From Phlebotomus papatasi (lineage: Eukaryota > Arthropoda > Insecta > Diptera > Psychodidae), in NCBI RefSeq assembly GCF_024763615.1, contig NC_077222.1:67084001-67148000 (forward strand): DNA of 64,000 nucleotides. The letters are read 5' to 3'. This document shows, piece after piece, positions 39,171 through 50,129 of this stretch (position 1 is its first letter; each line of letters opens with the position of its first letter). The position numbers were made by a program, and so were the translations under genes. The notes below the pieces were generated by a model that had not been told where the DNA came from, did not search any database, and saw only the letters and a list, made by a program, of their open reading frames with translations.

Positions 39171-39553
39171 TAATAGAATACAAAACTACTATATTCTTAT
39201 TTTGAAACCATGATTTCGCTAAAATCAAAACCACAATAGTCTTAACTCGAATCCTCTATACTCTAAAATCAAAACAATGACCTTCTAACTTTAAAACTTC
39301 TGTATGCTCTATCAGTGTTCAAAACTGCGATTCGCTAAATTCAAACCCACTGTTCTCCTATTATTAAGCACAATTTATTCTATTTTTTAAACTATCATAC
39401 TCTTTTAGAGAAATTCAAGCGCAAAATATCTCAATTATAGGGGAAAATAGTTTGAAATTCTTGTACTCTTGATTCAAAACCTCGTTTCTTAATTTTTTCT
39501 AACTCAAAATTTTTCTCTGTGTGGTCTCTGCCACTCTGCTTGATGTCGTTTTA

Positions 39554-39583
39554 TTAGGTGAGATTCTCAATAATCTCACCTAA
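39554..39583. other. Perfect 12-bp hairpin
   Basis: TTAGGTGAGATT, a six-base spacer and AATCTCACCTAA form a perfect stem at the left edge of a family R repeat. Confidence 0.7.
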
Positions 39584-39584
39584 T

Positions 39585-39800
39585 CCTACCAAAATTTTAT
39601 ATCGTTCAATCGAGCTCAAACTTGGCCAAAATGTGTTTCATTACTTCCTGATCACATGGGTGGCTAACTTACGTTCCCGTCTGTCCGTCCGGCCGGCCGC
39701 TCCTTGGAGCTTAATAACTCCTCAACTAAAAGAGATATCGACTTTCGGTTTTCGGCTACGGTTATATATCGGGTGAGATATATAACTTTTGCCTACATGT
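39585..39800 (+). repeat. Dispersed repeat, family R, short copy
   Basis: Matches the first 230 bases of the copy at 15870: CTCAAACTTGGCCAAAATGTG, a GTCCGGCCGGCCGCTC segment, AGAGATATCGACTTTCGG and GGTTATATATCGGGTGAG. The two are clearly related but diverged. Confidence 0.75.
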
Positions 39801-39809
39801 TGAGACTCA

Positions 39810-41610
39810 CCTCATTCCATCTGCAAAGCTTCTCAAAACACTAATCATGAATTGTGAAAGTAACAATGGCCTATACGACCAGTGATTCGGGATTTTCTGC
39901 CGTTTTGCTCGTTGAGGTCGATTGTGAAGTCGGCGGCAGCTGCAGATGGTCTAAGAGGAAATAAATCTATCTACCTATTCACAAATCCATTCAGAAATAT
40001 CAATTTTTTAAGAGACAATAAAAAAAATATTAATGTTAGAAATGGCGCCAACTTTTTTGCCGTTGACGGCGCTGACGAGACTATGTAGGTATAGGAGATA
40101 GACGATTTTCCATGTAACTTTAATTGTCAAGCTGAGTGAAAGAGAGAATAAAGTGAAAAGAAGAGTATTGTGGAAAAAATCGAGTTTTTCTAACAATTAA
40201 TTCGATAAAAAAAATATTAATATTTTTGCCTTCACCTAAATATCGGATGATAATCATATTATCAAGTCATTCAAGTAGCTCAAAAGTAACTGTGATTTCG
40301 CATTTAAAAGATTCCTAATTAAGCCAAAAGGAGGTACCATGACCTTTAGAGTACTGCCTTCTTCCTTTCTATGGCAAATTCCTCAACTAGAAACCAATAT
40401 GGAAAATCATTGTTCAAACATTTTGTGAAATGTGCTATTTTGAAAACCTCATTGGATTGCAAGTTCCTTTAGAAAGTTGTAACCATCGCAAAGACCAAAC
40501 AATATGCAATGTGGTTTTAGCATCAAGAAGTTTAGACACTGGACCCACCCACCAAAAATCATTTCATTCCACCCAAAATAGAAATGAGTTTGTATGCAAT
40601 GTGGCAGGTGTTTGGACTTCATCTCACTCTCGCATTGGGTCTCATTCCATTGTTATGCAATGTGTATGGAGAAACTTCAAAATTGCCGACGCCATCCAAT
40701 ACCGAAGATGTCTAAACCTAAACAAAGTTCCTCTCTGTAGTCCTGGACAACTTTGTATGCATAGGGGACACAATAAGCCAAGAATGCAGCATATGCTCGT
40801 CAATGAATTTTACCCCTAAAACTGCAAACTCTAAAGAATGGAGCTATATCTGGGAGGAAAATAAGTCGTTCACCCCTAAATAACCACCCCCCATCTTCAG
40901 TGTTTCCTTTGACTGACCACAGTCTTGGGAGTTTGCATTGCAGCCCAGGAGTTCCATTGACTCTTTTCCAAGGCTTGAAATACTCTATATAACTTTGGTA
41001 TCTTTTGAACAAAGAGGCTGTTGCCTCGTTTCAAGGTTTAGATAGAAGGAGAGATTTAATGAAATTTCTCTGTGGCTTTAATGTTTCGAAGGGTTGTCTG
41101 CCAGCTAGGACTCTCCACCTCTCGCACAAAACTGCCCAATTTCTCAATCTCTCTGGGATATCAAAATTTGTAATTCAAGACTCATCCTCTCTCCAATCGA
41201 CTAAATGTCCAGTCAACATTTGTTTATGCCCAAAATCACAATGATGATGACGTCGGATGAATACAATGGAAATTGAGACATGTTGGCATAAATGTGCAGG
41301 AACACTCATGAGCACCAGTGTGTGACCACTGACCTAGAATGTATTAATCCATTAAATCCAAAATCGTCCACCCACAAAAGTCCCATGTCCATGCATCATA
41401 AGCAATCTTTCATCACATGAACACAACCTCGAGAGATCTTAAAATATTTGCCTTAACATATTTCCAATTGGAATATCCAGGAATACTCCAGGAATATCCA
41501 ATTGGAATTTTCATAACAACACTCCAGACCGATTTGTCTTCTCTGCAAATGCATATTCTTGGAAATGAAATTGAAGAGAAACAATGATCTGAAAAATATG
41601 TGAAGTACAT
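39810..41610. other. Noncoding stretch
   Basis: A 129-codon open frame at 40430-40819 has no family resemblance or splice context. At 41463-41510 CCAATTGGAATATCCAGGAA and an inverted partner form a small palindromic cluster. Confidence 0.45.
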
Positions 41611-41620
41611 AAGAATGTGT

Positions 41621-41819
41621 TAGGGGAAAGTAATCCCCTTCGTACGTTCATGCCTTCGAGTAATTTGAATTTTGTTTAAGTTTTCCTAAGAGAGACATTT
41701 TTTATTAAATATTAGTTATTTTGTTATCAATTATTGAGAATTATGTGACTCTTAAGAAAGTAAAATAAATTCATATTATTCTAAGGCATGAACGTTCGAA
41801 GGGAGAGTACTTTCCCCTA
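41621..41819. mobile_element. MITE ending in TAGGGGAAAG (199 bp)
   Basis: The left end TAGGGGAAAGTAATCCCCTT continues into CGTACGTTCATGCCTT. The right end is the inverse of TAGGGGAAAGTACTCTCCCT with CGAACGTTCATGCCTT. The inverted repeat is about 37 bases with a few changes. The terminal sequence is shared with 2912, 41948 and 52270. Confidence 0.82.
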
Positions 41820-41947
41820 TTGTTTTTCTCTGCTTTACTCTGAAGCACAGTGGATGTGGCCAATTCTAAGATAACGTTTACGAATTTCTGTAACTATTCT
41901 ATTTGTATATTTTATACGAAATTCTCGAACTTAGAATCTCAATTCTC

Positions 41948-41975
41948 TAGGGGAAATTGGGGCTTTAGTGAACAA
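41948..41975. mobile_element. Solitary TAGGGGAAAT transposon end
   Basis: TAGGGGAAATTGGGGC is like the ends at 2912 and 52270, but no matching inverted end was found within 300 bp. It is a truncated or decayed copy. Confidence 0.4.
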
Positions 41976-42800
41976 TTAAAAAATCGCAGTGTTTACAATT
42001 TCTCCATATTTACTACTATCCTTGTTTTCCCAAACCTAAAAGTACTTTCGCATCTTTCACCGTTTACCGGCTATAAATCACTCATAAGTTCTCCTAAAAT
42101 AGTTTAGGAGCAACACTAATCACATTTAAAAATTAGTTATCAGTTTATAATCGGTTCATTTCCGGTTCAGAACCGATTTGAATTGGTTCAGACTTATGAA
42201 AAACTCCAAGATCTTTCCAATGAGTTTAAACATGATACCACTCGGTTCAGAAATCCGCTTTCAAGAGCCATATTAACTGTCGGCTTTGAAAAACTCTTAT
42301 TAGTGGAATGATTCAACAGTATTCTCTGAAAACTTTTAAAAAGGCATATCCAAAACAAAAATATCTCACGACGATTATTGAGCAATCCAAAAAAACAAGC
42401 TTTTGGAGGGGACGAAGAGTAATGGCCAAAAATTAGGGCCACAGGCTATATTAATAATTCGAAAGCCGATTTATGGGAAGGTCCCCCGAAGATCCCAAAT
42501 CTCTTTCTCTAACCGTTTGGCCTCTAGGTCTGATGACAGCAGGACATAAAGGAACAGCGTAACGCCAAAACTCTTAAACTCCAGATTTCCAAAAAAAAAA
42601 AAACTATCAAAATATGATTCCTTAGAGATAAGGAGTTGAAACATATAAATCAAAGTTAACGGATTATGTAATAATGCTCTCTCTATGGAATGTGAGTAGT
42701 AAAATATCATAAAGCCGTAATTTCTGGAACAAAATGTAACAACATCTACTTTGAACAAATTTGTGAAATTATCGATCGAATGAATTATACAAATTTTCTA

Positions 42801-43052
42801 CACTGAGAGAAATACGAAAAAGTCAAAATAACATTCCGGAAAAATTAATTTTACCCTGCAGTATTGATCCGAAATCGATGTAAATATTACCTTATTAGGT
42901 ATATTAATGGGTTAAACTTACCCTTTTTCATATTAAATTTAAACTTGAAAAGGTGTAAAATTAACATTAAAAAATATTGATATATTTTTACACCAAGAAA
43001 TGTTAAATCTATGAGGAATAAAAGTTAATCGCAGTCTCTTTTTTTCTCAGTG
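42801..43052. mobile_element. MITE, family C, copy 1 (252 bp)
   Basis: The ends are CACTGAGAGAAA and the inverse of CACTGAGAAAAA, flanked by TA on both sides (42799, 43053). The body includes ATTTTACCCTGCAGTATTGA and GGTGTAAAATTAACATT. Other copies are at 47319, 49369 and 49621. Confidence 0.88.
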
Positions 43053-43054
43053 TA

Positions 43055-43928
43055 GTTACCAGAGATTTTGTCATTCTTTTTCAAGATAATCTATTGCGTA
43101 TTTAATTCTCTATTCAAACCACGGAATGTAGAAAGACGTCCAAAAACTAAGTCTGAAAGGTGTTTTAATAAAGTTGTAACTTTTACCATTACAAGACTAA
43201 ATATATCTACATAAGTTATAAAATTCCTGACACCTTTTTTACCAGCACAATTCCCCACAAAAACCTCTGAAACTGTTCAAGAATATTTTCATCACTTTAT
43301 CCCAATTTTCGTGGTGCATTTTTTATCATCAGCAACAGGATGAAAAAAAATGCCACAGAGTGCACCCCTTGAGCTATATATTTTAACTACAAAATTCCCC
43401 GTGACGTGTAATATTTGCTTAAAATATGCATTTTACTCAGTGCTCGGCGACCAGGACCACGAAGAAAAGTCACCCATCTCTTTAGCAATTCTAGATTTTT
43501 TTTCCATCTACCACAAAACTTTCACAAGTTTGGAAGGTGGGATGTATAAGTTCTGTTGAACTTCCACCGAGAACTCTAATGCCATTTTATGATTATTTCT
43601 TTCAGTTGAATGCAGAAATGGAATGCAGAAATACAAGGGGATGTACACCGGAGATGTATAAAAATATATCAGTCGTTAAAGTAACTTCATATTGGAAAAA
43701 AATTATCTAAATATTCGAGATATAATACCATTTAAGTTTGACTTGCGACAAAATTATTACTGAAAGACGTTGCCACGTAGATGAACTTTTTCTTCAATAA
43801 TTGTCAAATTAATATGTATAATATCTGTAAATAACTATACTTATTGTTATCGGTATTGACTGCTACCAGTGGCAGCTGAAATCCCTAAATCTAAAAGTCA
43901 AATTTCTGCATAATAATTTGAATAACTT
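43055..43928. other. Noncoding stretch
   Basis: No supported gene. Confidence 0.45.
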
Positions 43929-44835
43929 TAGGGTGAAATCACCACTTCTCGCCAGTAGTGCCCCAATTTTCGCCAATTGTATTGAAATCGCAATTTTTCC
44001 ATTATTTATGAAATAAATTAACCGTAAAATAATTTGTGTCTCTACTGTTGTTACTTATAGAGTCGAAAAACACTAATTTTTTGTTTTGAATTTAAATGTT
44101 TAAGCATTTTTTAGAGGAATATTTTATGCATGTGCATCGAATCCAATATTTCTTACTAAATATGCCAAGTGTCATGAAGCTTTTATTTAACAAAATTTAC
44201 GATTTTGAATAAATAATTTGGTTATTGAACATTTAATTACATTCATCGAATACATAAAATTTGTATTTAGTTAGTTAATGTTTCATTATATATTATTTTT
44301 ATGTAAAAATGAGCCATGGCTGAAAGTGGTAATATTGATTCACCACCTGTCGCCATAGCTTTTCAATAGGCGACGCTAACTTCACTTCATAGATTCTCAG
44401 TTGTCATATCTGATTTATTTACTTTCTTAGTCTAATAATTTGATTTCTCAAATAAAAGTGAAGAAAAATCTTTTAATGTGGGAAATAATAAGGTGATCAC
44501 GAGGAAAAACAAATGCTCAATGTATTCTTTGCATAATATTGCGCAAAATAATAGGGTTTGAACCTTTCCGAGTGGGCGGCGAGAAGTGGTTACAAAACTG
44601 GCGAAAAATGCTAAAAATTGGCAACGAAGTGGTTATTTTTGCATTGTTAATAAAAATCAGTTTTTTATGTACTCCCACGTTAAATTGTAGGACTATTCTT
44701 TTGACGAATCTAGAGCCAATATATCTAAGTAACTTTGTGACAAATTTGAGTTATCTGATAATAAGGGGTCAAAAGTTATATTAAATTTAATTTAACTTTG
44801 TCCTAAAAGTGGCTATAAGTGGTTACTCCACCCTA
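43929..44835. mobile_element. Long MITE ending in TAGGGTGAAATCACCACTT (about 907 bp)
   Basis: The left end TAGGGTGAAATCACCACTT and the inverse of the right end TAGGGTGGAGTAACCACTT agree at most positions. Subterminal CTCGCCAGT and TTTTCGCCAAT motifs have inverted partners near 44575-44630. There is no transposase frame. Confidence 0.72.
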
Positions 44836-44839
44836 ACTC

Positions 44840-46710
44840 AATGAAGTTTTCCAATAAGCCAAAATACTGTCTTAGCGCTAGGGTTAAATCGCTTTTGATT
44901 TATCAGTAATTTATTTAAAAACAATACAATTTTATGTGAATGTCTCAAAATATTCTTTTAAATTCACAGTTTCCAAATTCTTGAACTTTGCCTTTGACAG
45001 TGCACCAGTATTCTTATAAAAACACTGTTAAATGTTAGAAGTGACAGAAACAGTTTTAAATATACGCTGTTCTCTAATCTCTTCCTTAGAGACTTTTACA
45101 AAATGCATATGAAATACTCCTTACATTAATACATATTATTGAAATAGATCAAATAGAACCACATCGATAGAATGATGGCAAGGCCACGAATTGATCTAAT
45201 GCTTTTATTGCTATTTCAACAGAAGAAACAAAATTTTACTATTTTGGATAACAATCATAACTTATGTAAATTTATAGAATCAAAGTGCCAACGTCACAGA
45301 GATCATTAATTATGATATAACTTAAAGTGTCATTTTAAAGCACTTTTTGTGCTCACACTTAAATCCTCATAAAAAAAAGAGCTCATAAAAACTGTAATTT
45401 ATGTTTATACCTATATTTCTTTTCTTGTTTCTCTACAGCTATACAAATGAATAATTAAGTAAGAGAAGGATTTACAATTCACGAAAGAATACTAAATCAA
45501 TTCTACGACAGTTATAGAAGTTTAAATAAATAAATTATGTTTTAGTGGTGAATGTGGAGAATTACCTATAAATATATTGTGGATCGATAAATATGTCAGG
45601 GACTGTGTGTTTCTTGGGCTTCCTCCTACCGTCTGTGATATTCACGTACCTGGGATAAACAAATATCTATCTGTGATTGGATTCTGTGATATCTAAATAC
45701 CCTCTTCTTCCTGCCCAGTTTACCTGGAAATATATATTCCTTTAGTAAATGTCTTCAACGGTGATCCGGAACGTAGGCGGCTGGCTTTCCCAAATGACTT
45801 TTCTTCGAGTGACCTCCAAATGCCCTTCAACAAAGTCCACTGCGGCAGGAAAACACACTTTTAACTTCATTAATAACTTTATTTACAAGTATTCTCCTCT
45901 TATTCCACTGAACACAATTTAACTCTATGTCACTGTAGTTTGAACTAATAATTTTATAATAAATTCACAAAATGAACTTTATCTTTTTCTCCTCACGTCT
46001 CTTTGCAAAATCTCAAGTCTTACGTAAATGATCCCGCTCATTTCCCCTGCTTTCCTTCCAGCTGATCTTTCACTACTCTTCCCTCTCTCTTTCCCACCTT
46101 CTCTATCCCTCCATGCATGCTTCAAATCCCAACCGTCACGAGTCTCTTAACTTTAAAAGATCTCCAATGGAATGGAAATTCTATACATCGACGGCTCCAT
46201 TCCATACTATTCTAAGTCGACTTAGAATTATATTACTCCGAGAGATATGTTGTTTCTGGGACCGAGATCTACAGCTGGTGAAAGTTTGGTGGTCATCCGG
46301 CGTTCAGGTAATGAGATATTCAATGTTTTCGAAAAAAAAAATGTACACGGGCAGCATAGGAAATCGCCAACTTCAAATGGCTCTCCTGAAATGTTGTCAT
46401 TCTGAGATAGAATGGAACAGTCGATATACAGTGAAATTTACCAAGTTACAGTAAATTAATATTTCTTTTTGTTGCATTATACAGCTGGAAGAACAATAAA
46501 TTAGTAATGTAATAAGAAAAAAGTTTATTTTTTTAAGATTAAAAATGAAAACATTTTATTTTCTCTATGATAAGAAAAACATATTAAAATATTTTCAGTA
46601 CTTATTTCTGATAAAGAAATATTCATTTTTTAACATTACAGTTTGGGTAATAAAACAGATGTTTTGCAATCATGACCAAAACTTGACAACAAAAATTAGA
46701 CTGATAAATA
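44840..46710. other. Noncoding stretch
   Basis: No supported gene. A segment at 46175-46230 with the palindrome CTAAGTCGACTTAG recurs inverted at 50090-50140. Confidence 0.45.
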
Positions 46711-46715
46711 AAAAT

Positions 46716-47219
46716 ATGCCCAACGTACAATAACTTTTGACTTATAAACATATTTATAAGATTTCTATGAGAATGAAAGAAATCTAAGGCTCAACTCACC
46801 TCACAATAACTTTTGTTTGTATAAATATATTTTTAAAATTCTCTGTGAGAGTGAGCGAGATGATTAATCTAGATTTCACTCACTCTCATTGAAATTTCAA
46901 AAACATATTCACAAAATAAAAGTTATTGTGCACTAAGAATAATGACCAGCGCACAATAAGTTTTGTTTGTAAACATGTTTTTAAAATTTCTAGATTTCTA
47001 GATATCACTCACTCTCATTAAAATTTCAAAAACATGTTGACAAAACAAAAGTTATTGTGCGTGGGCATAATGCGCAACGCACAATAACTTTTGTTTTGTA
47101 AACATGTTTGCGGAGCTGCCTATGAGTGTGAGCGAGATGACTATATCTAGATCTCATTCCCACTCACAGGAAGGTCCGAAAGCATGTTTACAAACAAAAG
47201 TTATTGTGCGCTGGGCATG
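46716..47219. mobile_element. Cluster of palindromic family P MITEs
   Basis: Four units lie end to end. First is a left half (46716 to about 46795, start ATGCCCAACGTACAATAAC). Then come copies at about 46797-46936, 46942-47068 and 47069-47219. Each has CACAATAACTTTTGTTT arms in both orientations. Some have lost parts of the centre. Confidence 0.82.
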
Positions 47220-47288
47220 AATCTAGTCATTTACTCACTTTCCTACGCGGTTTCGAAAACATTGTTTTCAAAACAAACTATGGGTACT

Positions 47289-47691
47289 ATGCTCAACGCA
47301 CAATTACTTTTCTTTATACACTAAGAGAAATCCGAAAAAGTTAAAATAACATTTCGGAAATGTTAATTTTACCCTGCATTATTGATCCGAAATCGGTGTA
47401 AATATTATGCTTTTAATGTGTATTATGGGTTAAAGTTACCCTTTTTCATGTTAATTTTACACTTAAAAAGGTGTAAAATTAACATTAAAAATGTTGATAT
47501 ATTTTTACACCTAAAAAGTGTTAAGGTCACGAGGAAAAAAAGTTAATCGCACCCTCTTTTTTTTCTCAGTGTAGGCATGTTTTCAAAATTTCCTATGAGA
47601 GAGAGCGAAATGCTAGATCTACTTTCCATTCACTCTCATTGAAATGTCAAAAATATGTTTACAAAACAGAAGTTATTGTGCATTATGCATA
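47289..47691. mobile_element. Family P MITE split by a family C MITE
   Basis: The left piece (ATGCTCAACGCACAATTAC, 47289-47318) and right piece (GGCATGTTTTCAAAATTTCC to the inverse of ATGCATAATGCACAATAAC, 47574-47691) together make one family P copy. The 255 bases between them are a family C element with its TA duplication. Confidence 0.82.
47319..47571. mobile_element. MITE, family C, copy 2, nested
   Basis: The ends CACTAAGAGAAA and the inverse of CACTGAGAAAAA are flanked by TA at 47317 and 47572. It is closely similar to 42801-43052. It inserted in a family P MITE, so that copy is older. Confidence 0.88.
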
Positions 47692-47734
47692 ATCTTGAAC
47701 CTTAAAAAAAAAGAAAGAAGGGCATATGAGGCAC

Positions 47735-47993
47735 GGGTCCCGGTCAAAATCCCGAAAGCCAAAATCCCGAATGGGCCAAAATCCCGAATTCTTAAAAGTG
47801 TCACAGCTACTCCCACGATTGTACTCACGCTTGCTGGAGGCAAAAGGAAATCTTCTGTGTCTTATGAAATTATTCTTAACATTTTCGTCCATATATATAA
47901 TTTCATCCCTTTCAGGATTTTGAAAATTCGAGATTTTGTCTTTCGGGATTTTGGCTTTCGGGATTTTGCTGTTCGGGATTTTGGCTGCCACCC
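47735..47993. mobile_element. Mutator-like foldback element, family M, copy 2
   Basis: The ends GGGTCCCGGTCAAAATCCCG and the inverse of GGGTGGCAGCCAAAATCCCG carry repeated GCCAAAATCCCGAA units, as in 25567-25904. ATGAGGCAC flanks it perfectly (47726-47734, 47994-48002). A 9-bp duplication with arrayed inverted ends fits Mutator-like elements. Confidence 0.85.
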
Positions 47994-48018
47994 ATGAGGC
48001 ACATTTGGTGTTATCTTT

Positions 48019-48435
48019 TTAACCTTTATGGACGTTTGAGCTATGCCTATAAAATTTGTGAGATTTGCCTAAAAATATAAAATAAATGATAGTTTTACCT
48101 CTAATGAAAAATATTTAGAATAGTTGGTGTAATTTCTAGTCCCAAGAGATGTTTGGTTAAAAATATGAAAAATATAATTCAATAAAATCAATACAAAAAA
48201 TTTTAAAATTTCCCAATTTGGAGTTTAAATTTTACTAAATTGTTAATAGTTGGAGATCTACAAAAAAAAACTTCTAGATTTTTGCTACTTTTTTTTATTA
48301 GGGGTCAATCTGGAAAATGATTGCCCCGTTGCTATCTTTTTCTTTGTGATTATAAGCATTACAAAAAAAAAATAGATAGTCAATTTTTTTCCTTTGGAAC
48401 ACCGACCGGTGATTCAATCATCCTTAAAGGGTTAA
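48019..48435. mobile_element. piggyBac-like MITE (417 bp)
   Basis: TTAACCTTTATGGACG at the left is the near inverse of CATCCTTAAAGGGTTAA at the right, with TTAA at both outer ends. Related ends are found at 8847-8998. Confidence 0.65.
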
Positions 48436-48439
48436 CAGT

Positions 48440-49366
48440 TGGCAACAAATCTAGAATTTCGTTTTGCACTCATTCCGTAAAGAGAATATGCTCTACCAAC
48501 ACCATTCCTTCCTTCATGTAGTTTCAACCTCAATGCTGTGGATATTTTAGTTTGGGGTACAACATCGAAAGGAACAAATTTAGGATTAGTTTTCTGAGAT
48601 TGTCGATGCAAGACCACTTGCTCCATAGTATAAATGCTAAGTATGTTATGGATACTACAAGTCTTTAACATCCCCATTACATAAACATTTACTCCACATG
48701 AGGTCTGCCCGCAGCATCCACTTGCTTCATAAAGTCTTCTAAATTAATTCACTCACCATCGCTCTCCATCCAAAAGTCCTCCAACGTCGTGCACCTCTAA
48801 TTAATTACATCTCATGCTCTCTGGGTCTACCTTCTGTATACATGTTGTATGCAAATGAACTCTTAATAAACTACCACCGCAATTTATAGTGAAGGAGATA
48901 GTTAATTTAGGGGTGAATTTGGTGAAAAAAGATGAGAGTGTGGAACTCCTCGACAAGTTTTCATGGGTAACAAACTTTCTAAGCCATATCTCTCAGGAAC
49001 ACACAACACTCCCAAAGCACTATTTTCCTAGAATTTTACATACATTTTCCCATTTAAGATCGATTGTTAAATTAACAAGTCGTTATATAACATATACAGT
49101 GAGCCATTAGGCAAAGTTCTTGAAAATGAAACTGCTTTAGACACCAGGAACAATATCACCATTATTCCTTAATCCCTGTGATTCCTGCTTTTGTTCTATA
49201 GAATAAATTTGAAATTATCTGTTCATCATACTTTAGTCATTGATTAATCTGTTCGCTACTTTAAAATACGAGGTTGCTTGGGGCTATTAATATGATTAGA
49301 CAGAAATAATATCGACGTTTTCATTTCATACGATTCTGTCTCCGTGATAACTTTTCAAGAGATCTA
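48440..49366. other. Noncoding stretch
   Basis: No supported gene. Confidence 0.45.
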
Positions 49367-49368
49367 TT

Positions 49369-49620
49369 CACTGAGAGAAATCCGAAAAAGTTAAAATAGC
49401 ATTCCGTAAATGTTTATTTTACCCTGCAGTATTGATCCGAAATCAGTGTAAATATTATGCTTTTTAGGTGTATATTGGGTTAAAGTTACACTTTTCATGT
49501 TAATTTTACCCTTAAAAAGGTGTAAAATTAACATTAAAAAATGTTGATATATTTTTACGCCTAAAACGTGTTAAAGTTACGAAGAAAAAAGTTAATCGCA
49601 CCCTCTTTTTTTCTCAGTGT
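49369..49620. mobile_element. MITE, family C, copy 3
   Basis: CACTGAGAGAAATCCG to TTTCTCAGTGT, complete. It is joined directly to a truncated fourth copy. Confidence 0.88.
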
Positions 49621-49804
49621 CCGAAATAGGTGTAAATATTATGCTTTTTAGGTGTATTAGGGGTTAAAATGACCCTTTTTCATGTTAATTTTACCCTTAA
49701 AAATGTGTAAAATTAACATTAAAAAATGTTGATATATTTTTACACCTAAAAAGTGTTAAAGTTATGAGAAAAAAGTTAATAGCACCCCAGTTTTTTCTCA
49801 GTGT
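49621..49804. mobile_element. MITE, family C, copy 4, lacking its left end
   Basis: It starts at the internal position CCGAAATAGGTGTAAATATT and ends TTTTTTCTCAGTGT. It sits in tandem with copy 3, so that three terminal sequences share two bodies. Confidence 0.85.
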
Positions 49805-49964
49805 TTAAAGTTCGTAAATCTCTGCTGCTCATGTAATTTTTTTTTCAAAAAAATTGAATATCTCGTCCCCCGCACATCGTTGGATGACCACCGAATTTTC
49901 ATCAGTAGTAGATCTCACAGGCAGGAACAACATAGCTCTTGGACTTTTTCTCTTGGATCCCTAG

Positions 49965-50105
49965 ACACTTTTACGACTTAAGCCGAGAGACGACTCAGTT
50001 GAAAATGATGGAAATTAAGTTTGACCATTATGTCGAGTATAATTACACTAGGCCGTCTATCGGCTAATCCACAGGTCTGTCAAGGCCCTAAGACTAAGTC
50101 GACTT
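49965..50105 (-). repeat. Dispersed repeat, family D, copy 1
   Basis: Inverse-matches 60160-60302: GACAGACCTGTGGATTAGCC, AATTATACTCGACATAATGG and CTCGGCTTAAGTCGTAA in the same order. Inner and outer ends partly pair with each other, as in a decayed MITE. Confidence 0.7.
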
Positions 50106-50129
50106 AGAATAAATGGAATGGATACATCG

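Larger units (their letters stand above)
34449..39521. mobile_element. Giant foldback element: head-to-head 22-bp minisatellite within inverted ends
   Basis: CACAGAGAAAAATT at 34449-34462 is matched by its inverse at 39508-39521. Between them almost everything is one 22-bp unit in two main versions, one with GATTTTAGAGTATTGTGG and one with GATTTTAGAAACTTATGG. Units run plus from about 34680 to 36484 and inverted from there to about 39170. Toward both outer ends the units decay into unrecognisable AT-rich sequence. There is no coding frame. I infer a TIR transposon whose interior amplified. No clear target duplication is visible. Confidence 0.8.

Noticed and set aside
40430..40819. 129-codon protein gene
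   Set aside because: No family motif, no splice or promoter context, and composition like the neighbouring noncoding DNA.
47683..47991. Protein with repeated RDFG-type motif
   Set aside because: It is the translation of the arrayed GCCAAAATCCCGAA ends of a Mutator-like element.
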